A stretch of 64,000 nucleotides of DNA. Source: Bdellovibrionales bacterium. Its GTDB lineage: Bacteria; Bdellovibrionota; UBA1018; CAIMNF01. A program made the position numbers and the translations under genes. Below the pieces are notes generated by a model. That model was not told the origin of the DNA. It ran no database searches and saw only the letters and a program-made list of their open reading frames with translations. Each line of letters opens with the position of its first letter. Positions within the stretch are counted from its first letter, which is position 1. This document shows positions 59,502-64,000 of this stretch, piece after piece. The DNA is taken from positions 251,578 through 315,577 of the forward strand of contig JAFEAO010000003.1 in assembly GCA_018266375.1 (NCBI GenBank), in the 5' to 3' direction.

Positions 59502-60155
59502 TTGGAACCTCCCTCCATCAAAATTTTGGATCATAACGGTAATTCGCTTTCGGAAGAGCAGCTCCGAAAATATGTCGATTATGATGCGTATTTGTACGAT
59601 TGCGACGGTACGATCGCCGAGACAATGATTCCGCACAAAACGGCTTGGGTGGAAGAAATTAAAAATCGCGGTTTTGCGCTCAGTCCTTCACTGATCGACG
59701 AGCTTGCCGGAATGCCGGCCGTTCAAACGGTCGAAGTGATGAATCAGCGATTTGGCTGGGGCTTAAATCCCCAAGAAGTGGCGCAGAGCAAAGAAAGCCT
59801 ATTCCTCCAAAAATACATTGATCAGGTGCAACCGATCGTCGAGATGGTGGATCATCTGAAGTGGGCTGCGAGCATCGGCAAAAAAATTGCCGTGGTGTCG
59901 GGCGGCCGAACTCGTGTGGTCAAACGGACGCTCGAAATCCTGGGGATCAGCAACCTTATCCAGGTCGTGATTTGCGCCGAAGACGTCAAGATCGGAAAAC
60001 CGCATCCCGAGCCGTTCTTGATGGCGGCTGAGCGGTTCGGCATGAAACCCGATCGTTGTCTCGTGTTCGAAGACGCGGATTTCGGCGTGCAAGCCGCAAA
60101 AGCAGCCGGAATGGATTGGATCCGCATTAAAGCGAACGATTCCGGCGTGCCGTAG
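59502..60155 (+). CDS. HAD-superfamily hydrolase, beta-phosphoglucomutase-like
   Basis: The 217-residue protein has the four HAD motifs: DAYLYDCDGTIAET (motif I, nucleophile and acid Asp), AVVSGGRTR (motif II, Ser), KIGKPHPEP (motif III, Lys) and CLVFEDADFGVQAAKAAG (motif IV, Glu-Asp). The cap domain insert around residues 45-110 is of the helical type used by beta-phosphoglucomutase and phosphoglycolate phosphatase. The start is TTG with no clear binding site, so the first 10 residues are tentative. Substrate unknown. Confidence 0.85.
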   Translation: MEPPSIKILDHNGNSLSEEQLRKYVDYDAYLYDCDGTIAETMIPHKTAWVEEIKNRGFALSPSLIDELAGMPAVQTVEVMNQRFGWGLNPQEVAQSKESLFLQKYIDQVQPIVEMVDHLKWAASIGKKIAVVSGGRTRVVKRTLEILGISNLIQVVICAEDVKIGKPHPEPFLMAAERFGMKPDRCLVFEDADFGVQAAKAAGMDWIRIKANDSGVP

Positions 60156-60237
60156 CTCCGTCAGCTTGAATAAAACCGCAAACCACCGCCAAAATGCATT
60201 AGGCGGGGAATAAAACGCACCATTTATTAAATAACAT

Positions 60238-60265
60238 TTGTGTATGTAGGTAATTCGAGTAGAAT
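60238..60265 (+). promoter_or_regulatory. Candidate promoter of the S41 protease gene
   Basis: TTGTGT (60238-60243) and TAGAAT (60260-60265) are 16 bases apart and 29 bases before the ATG, the only promoter-like pair I see in the gap. A CCGCC/GGCGG hairpin precedes it and may be the end of the upstream transcript. Confidence 0.5.
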
Positions 60266-60294
60266 CGCCCCATGTTATTGGGAGTTCTACGCGC

Positions 60295-62094
60295 ATGTTG
60301 ATTCAGAAGTTGTTATCCGCAGGGTTGTTTCTATCCGTTATCTCGGCTCACGCCGCGTCTTCATCGGTCGACAAAGTCGACTACAAAGCATTCAAAAAGT
60401 CGATTAAGTCCGGCAGCCAAAAATCGATTTACGAACAAATGTTCGACGGCAAAAAAACTGACGTCGAGTATTGGGCTGACACCGGTCTTACGGTTCAAAA
60501 CTATTTTGACGACGTCACCGATTATTGTTACGAGACCATCAAAGCGTTTCGCGGTTGTTATGCAGGCTTGACTACCGTTGCGAGCGTTTCACAACCGGGC
60601 GCTTATACTCAGCTCGGAACCGACGCTGAGAAGGCGTTGGGCAACCCGCTTTTGGGCGACGAGGTCGCGACTCTCGTCGGCAACCTTAAAGTTTACAAAT
60701 ATATCAGCGTCGAAAAACTCGGAATCGTGGAGACAAAGATATTGAGAAAAAAAGTTCGTGATATTCGCGAGCTAACCATGCAACAATTATTCAGTGCGCC
60801 GGCTGCAAGCCGCATCGATTTCAAAGCGTTGATCGGTAGCATCGTACCGAAGATTTTTGCTCGCCGTTCGGACACCAATCTCGAGTCTTACGTGGCCTCG
60901 TTACTCTATAATGCGTACTTGGGCGCGACCGATGATCCACACAGCCGTCTTTCTCCGACTCGTCAAGAAGAAGACATGATGTCAGGTGCGGATAGTGTTG
61001 AACTCGGCGTAAACATTGAGCTCCGTTTGAAGGCGGGCAAGTGGCTCGTCAAAAGCGTTGCCGCCGGAAGTATGGCCGCGCAGTACGGCATCAAACGCGG
61101 TGACGAAATTTTGCAAATCGGCGACGAATCGACCGCCGGCGTTGAAGACGAAAGCTGGCTCAAAGAGCGTTTGAACACCGACAAGGCCGGAACCGTTAAA
61201 GTTCAGATTCGCCGTGCCGGCACCGTGTATAACGGGGCGGTCCCGCGCGAAGGAATCCCGGTCAAGACCGTAGACTACAAAGTGATCAATCACTTAGGTG
61301 TTCCTTATGGTTTGATTACCTTCCACGACTTCCTCGATAAGACTGCTGCAGGTAAATTTGCTGAAGCGATCGCATCGTTCGAGCAGCAGCAGGTAAAAGG
61401 GATTATCGTCGACCTTCGCAACAACTTGGGCGGACTGCTCGGATCCGCGCTTGAAATCGGAGGATACTTTGTCGGCAAGAAAGTGATCGTGTCCACGCTT
61501 GATCTCAAAACCAATGAGATGGTGGCCACCAAGTCAAAAGCAAAGCAGCTCACTAAACTTCCGATGGCGGTGTTGATCAATAATATGTCGGCAAGCGCTT
61601 CCGAGATTCTCGCCGGTGCCCTCCAAGATTACAATCGTGCTTGGATCGTCGGCGACCGTTCATTCGGTAAAGGTTCCGTACAAGGTATGAGCGATTTGTA
61701 TCCGTTCAAGTCTTATACTCGCGACCTCGGTAAGACTTACGACGCGGACAATTTGAACATCCGCTATCGCAAGACGATCGCACGCTTCTATCAGCCATCG
61801 GGCCGCACCAATCAGATCGAAGGGATCTTGCCAAGTTTTCACGTGGATGCTTACCCGGATGCGAGCGAACTCGAGAAGACCGGCTACCGCGAAGAAGATG
61901 CGTACACCAACGCGCTTCCAGCGTTGAATGCCCCTTGGGTTGAAACTCGTGCAAGTGACGTCGCACGCATCAACAAGTGTCGTACGGCCGGTGCAGCGGA
62001 CTCGGCTTATGCCGCGGCTGATGCAAGCGATAGTCAGGAAGCTCCGGATTATCAGCTCATCAGTGCCGAAGAAGTCCTGAAGTGCGACCGCTGA
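60295..62094 (+). CDS. S41 family C-terminal processing protease (CtpA/Prc-like)
   Basis: S41 proteases cleave periplasmic proteins at their C-termini. After a signal peptide (about 1-20), an N-terminal helical region and a PDZ domain (about 230-330, with VKSVAAGSMAAQYGIKRGDEIL) precede the catalytic domain with GIIVDLRNNLGGLL. The catalytic serine is Ser434 in NMSASASEILAG and the lysine Lys459 in SFGKGSVQG. It is monocistronic and ends just before exbD, which lies on the other strand. Confidence 0.94.
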   Translation: MLIQKLLSAGLFLSVISAHAASSSVDKVDYKAFKKSIKSGSQKSIYEQMFDGKKTDVEYWADTGLTVQNYFDDVTDYCYETIKAFRGCYAGLTTVASVSQPGAYTQLGTDAEKALGNPLLGDEVATLVGNLKVYKYISVEKLGIVETKILRKKVRDIRELTMQQLFSAPAASRIDFKALIGSIVPKIFARRSDTNLESYVASLLYNAYLGATDDPHSRLSPTRQEEDMMSGADSVELGVNIELRLKAGKWLVKSVAAGSMAAQYGIKRGDEILQIGDESTAGVEDESWLKERLNTDKAGTVKVQIRRAGTVYNGAVPREGIPVKTVDYKVINHLGVPYGLITFHDFLDKTAAGKFAEAIASFEQQQVKGIIVDLRNNLGGLLGSALEIGGYFVGKKVIVSTLDLKTNEMVATKSKAKQLTKLPMAVLINNMSASASEILAGALQDYNRAWIVGDRSFGKGSVQGMSDLYPFKSYTRDLGKTYDADNLNIRYRKTIARFYQPSGRTNQIEGILPSFHVDAYPDASELEKTGYREEDAYTNALPALNAPWVETRASDVARINKCRTAGAADSAYAAADASDSQEAPDYQLISAEEVLKCDR

Positions 62095-62110
62095 CGCCCA
62101 AGCTCGGCAA

Positions 62111-62689
62111 CTATTGATCTTGTCTCATCGCGAGCAGGCGGAAGATGCGGAACTGGGCCGCACCCGCGGTGTACATGATCTTTCGGAGCGTATCGTACTT
62201 CACGCGCTTATCGGCTTGGATGGCGATAATGCCGTCAAACGGAAGGGGATTGCCGTTTTGGTCGCGTGCAGTCGATTGCGCACGCAAAAGTTCCGCCTTC
62301 TCACGAGCGCGATTCAAAGCATCGTACAATCGAGCGATCCGCATGCCGCCCTCGTCGAGATCTTCGTTTTTAAACGCGTAAGACTGCGCCTTGGCGCTGT
62401 CCTTCTCGAGAGAATCGACCGTCTTCACGAACTCGACCACGCGCTGGTTTTCAAACGTGATCGCATCCGGAGTCACGATCAAGTGCAGGCTGTCGGGAGT
62501 GAGCTCCTGCGTTTTCGAAATCGGGATCTGAATCCCCGGCACCGAGCTGAACGAGTTGGTGCTCACGGTATAGCTCTTGAGCAAGAACACGAGGATGATG
62601 ACCAGGATGTCCATCATCGACGTCAGCTGAAGTTCGAAGTCCTTGTGGATTTTTTTGCGACCGCGCCGGGTCCGAATCGTGCTTCTCAT
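62111..62689 (-). CDS. ExbD/TolR family protein, second copy
   Basis: ExbD proteins pair with ExbB to harness the proton gradient. This 192-residue copy has a basic N-terminus (RTRRGRKKIHKD), one membrane helix with the conserved Asp (LTSMMDILVIILVFLLKSY, residues 22-40), and a periplasmic domain ending in the FRIFRLLAM region. It is the third gene of an ExbB-ExbD-ExbD operon, starting 24 bases after the first ExbD. Confidence 0.9.
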   Translation of the reverse strand: MRSTIRTRRGRKKIHKDFELQLTSMMDILVIILVFLLKSYTVSTNSFSSVPGIQIPISKTQELTPDSLHLIVTPDAITFENQRVVEFVKTVDSLEKDSAKAQSYAFKNEDLDEGGMRIARLYDALNRAREKAELLRAQSTARDQNGNPLPFDGIIAIQADKRVKYDTLRKIMYTAGAAQFRIFRLLAMRQDQ

Positions 62690-62713
62690 GTTATAAAATC
62701 CCCTGGCGGTGGT

Positions 62714-63262
62714 TCATTCGTCACCTCCGAGCAAGTTGCCGAACACGACCTCTCCGAAGAGGGTCTTGGCTTGTTCTTGCACGCCGGTCTTTTCGTTTTT
62801 GATGACGATGATCGGATCGGTTTTTTCGAGTGCTTTAGCCGCATCGATCACGGCGACAATGGTGTCGTACGAAGTCACGCCCTTCGGCACCAGGATCAGC
62901 TTGTTCTCGGTCAGAAACTTCTGTTTGATCGCGATGAGCGCCTCGTGAAGCTTCAAAACGTCGGGTTGGCCGTCTTGCTTGTTCTGGATCGTGCGCTGTG
63001 GAATCAAATCGAACGGACTCCAGAGCAAAAGATCCTTTTCATTGATGGTGAGGGTCAGTTGCAGCGGACGATCGCGAAGTTGATGTTGGTTGGTTTCCGG
63101 GCTCACGATTGGAAGTGGAGATTCAATCATCGTGAACGACAGGAACGCCATCGTGTACATCAAGAACGAGATCATCGTCACCAATGCGTCGAGCATCGGG
63201 ACCAAGTTGATCTGGATTTCGGCTGGGTGACTGCGTCTGCGAGAGGAAGGCCGCTTTAGCAT
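62714..63262 (-). CDS. ExbD/TolR family protein, first copy
   Basis: A second ExbD/TolR-like protein (182 residues) with the N-terminal RRRSHPAEIQINLVPMLDALVTMI; the Asp in PMLDALV is the proton-carrying residue. The periplasmic domain (about 45-182) carries IINEKDLLLWS-like beta strands. It differs strongly from the other copy, suggesting separate roles, as in the AglQ/AglS pair of Myxococcus. It starts 15 bases after the ExbB-like gene. Confidence 0.9.
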   Translation of the reverse strand: MLKRPSSRRRSHPAEIQINLVPMLDALVTMISFLMYTMAFLSFTMIESPLPIVSPETNQHQLRDRPLQLTLTINEKDLLLWSPFDLIPQRTIQNKQDGQPDVLKLHEALIAIKQKFLTENKLILVPKGVTSYDTIVAVIDAAKALEKTDPIIVIKNEKTGVQEQAKTLFGEVVFGNLLGGDE

Positions 63263-63277
63263 CGGTTGTCCCGTGCC

Positions 63278-63955
63278 TTACGCTCTTTCAGAAGAGTGTT
63301 GTACGCGACGCGCGCTCAAGAGGTCGAGAAGCTTCACGCTGTGTTCGTCGATCTCGGCGACGATGCGTGAAGCACGGGCCGCGAGGAACGAGTGGAACAC
63401 CATCGTGAGGATCGCGACGATCAAACCGAATGCGGTAGCGTACATCGCTTCCGAGATACCGGCGGAAAGGATCGCTTGGCGTTGAGCCGGGTCGGCCAAC
63501 GCAACCGCCGCGAACGATTTAATCAGACCCGAGATGGTTCCCAAGAGACCGAGGAGGGTCGCGATGTTCGCGATGAGGGCCAGGTAAGGCAAGTTTTTTT
63601 CGAGTTGTGGAATGATCTCGAGTGACGCCGCATCGAGAGCGTTTTGAATTTGCTCTTCGTTGCGGGAAGCGCGCATGAGACCCGCTTTGATCACTTTAGG
63701 GAGAGCCGCATCGCCTGCGCCGTTACAAACGCGAATCGCGCCGTCCAAGTCGTTCGCGAGAACGTATTTTTGGATCTCAAACATGAACGAAGTGCCGTTC
63801 ACATTCTTTCTTACGAACAGGTTCACAAAGCGTTCGATCACGAATGCGATCGACACTGCGAAACAGATCGCGATGAGGTAAGTCGCAAAGCCCCCGTGCT
63901 GAAGTGCACCGATTAGTCCAAATTGTTGAGTTGCTGCTGCTGCTTGAGGATCCAT
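63278..63955 (-). CDS. MotA/TolQ/ExbB family proton channel protein
   Basis: The 225-residue protein has three membrane segments (about 20-42, 125-150 and 175-198) with the conserved ANIATLLGLLGTISGLIKSF and AMYATAFGLIVAILTMVFHSFL, the proton-channel core. The start is the second ATG at 63955, eight bases after AAGGAG. The upstream ATG at 63959 is in another frame. With two ExbD proteins downstream it forms a complete motor unit, resembling AglRQS gliding motors or a Tol-type unit. No TonB- or TolA-like partner is seen. Confidence 0.93.
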   Translation of the reverse strand: MDPQAAAATQQFGLIGALQHGGFATYLIAICFAVSIAFVIERFVNLFVRKNVNGTSFMFEIQKYVLANDLDGAIRVCNGAGDAALPKVIKAGLMRASRNEEQIQNALDAASLEIIPQLEKNLPYLALIANIATLLGLLGTISGLIKSFAAVALADPAQRQAILSAGISEAMYATAFGLIVAILTMVFHSFLAARASRIVAEIDEHSVKLLDLLSARRVQHSSERA

Positions 63956-64000
63956 CCATCTATCTCCTTGATGAAATATTTAAGCTAAATCGCGTATACA

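Noticed and set aside
62114..63259. Long open plus-strand frame of 381 codons opposite the two exbD genes.
   Set aside because: It is antisense to two recognisable families, is rich in His and Arg as shadow frames are, and spans the gap between two real genes.
1..64000. CRISPR arrays, insertion sequences, prophage genes and rRNA.
   Set aside because: No regular direct repeats, transposase, integrase or phage structural proteins, and no rRNA sequence, were seen.

Overview
The window reads as ordinary chromosome of a flagellated, Gram-negative bacterium, most likely a member of the Bdellovibrionota (Bdellovibrio-like or a close free-living relative). This rests on inference from the short 277-residue D0/D1-only flagellin typical of that group, the many exported proteins of unknown function, the ExbB-ExbD-ExbD set resembling Agl/Gln-type motors, and the peptidoglycan hydrolase pair (NamZ and PBP4). 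No ribosomal RNA, prophage, insertion sequence or CRISPR array was seen. Gene density is high, strands alternate in short operons, and overlaps of the ATGA type are common. One AT-rich pair of genes (10.3-11.2 kb) looks recently acquired.

Layout. 0-5 kb: housekeeping genes (ppx/gppA fragment, coaE, mazG, ybeY, prfB with its programmed frameshift, a dihydrouridine synthase). 5-13 kb: ion and solute transport (NhaP2-type antiporter, MgtA with a long leader, a dicarboxylate/amino acid symporter), an AT-rich winged-helix/nucleotidyltransferase pair with a phased operator, thioredoxin and tRNA-Asp. 13-21.5 kb: UvrC (without its C-terminal HhH region), a cNMP-binding protein, a transsulfuration enzyme overlapping glutathione synthesis gshA, and a glycosyltransferase. 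21.5-25.8 kb: beta-carbonic anhydrase with two tandem SulP transporters, a likely bicarbonate uptake operon. 25.9-31.3 kb: trmB, flagellin with a sigma-28-type promoter, the BolA/monothiol glutaredoxin pair, epmA. 31.4-38.6 kb: an NtrB/NtrC-like two-component system overlapping a Nudix hydrolase and an outer membrane protein, then NamZ and PBP4 acting on peptidoglycan. 38.6-49.9 kb: rmuC, an antiporter, a histidine phosphatase lacking its catalytic RHG, two paralogous secreted HEARH putative metalloproteases, SelO, an EF-hand lipoprotein and a membrane-tethered TAXI protein. 50-57.9 kb: a HEAT-like/caspase-like exported pair, Kup, and a cluster of transglutaminase-like protein, DCC oxidoreductase and a ferritin-like/ATP-grasp fusion. 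58-64 kb: yebC, a HAD phosphatase, an S41 protease and the ExbB-ExbD-ExbD operon.

The observations I rate most worth pursuing are: (1) a near-perfect Fur box with promoter elements in the gap between two convergent genes at 41.9 kb, followed by a terminator hairpin whose loop carries three anti-Shine-Dalgarno-like C/U motifs, which together suggest an iron-responsive small RNA; (2) the DUF455 ferritin-like/ATP-grasp fusion enzyme and its neighbours at 54-57.5 kb; (3) the HEARH secreted paralogues; (4) an exported His/Cys protein with caspase-like spacing; (5) a hairpin-rich transcript candidate at 57.9-58.35 kb. Everything was read by eye; no alignment or database search was run.
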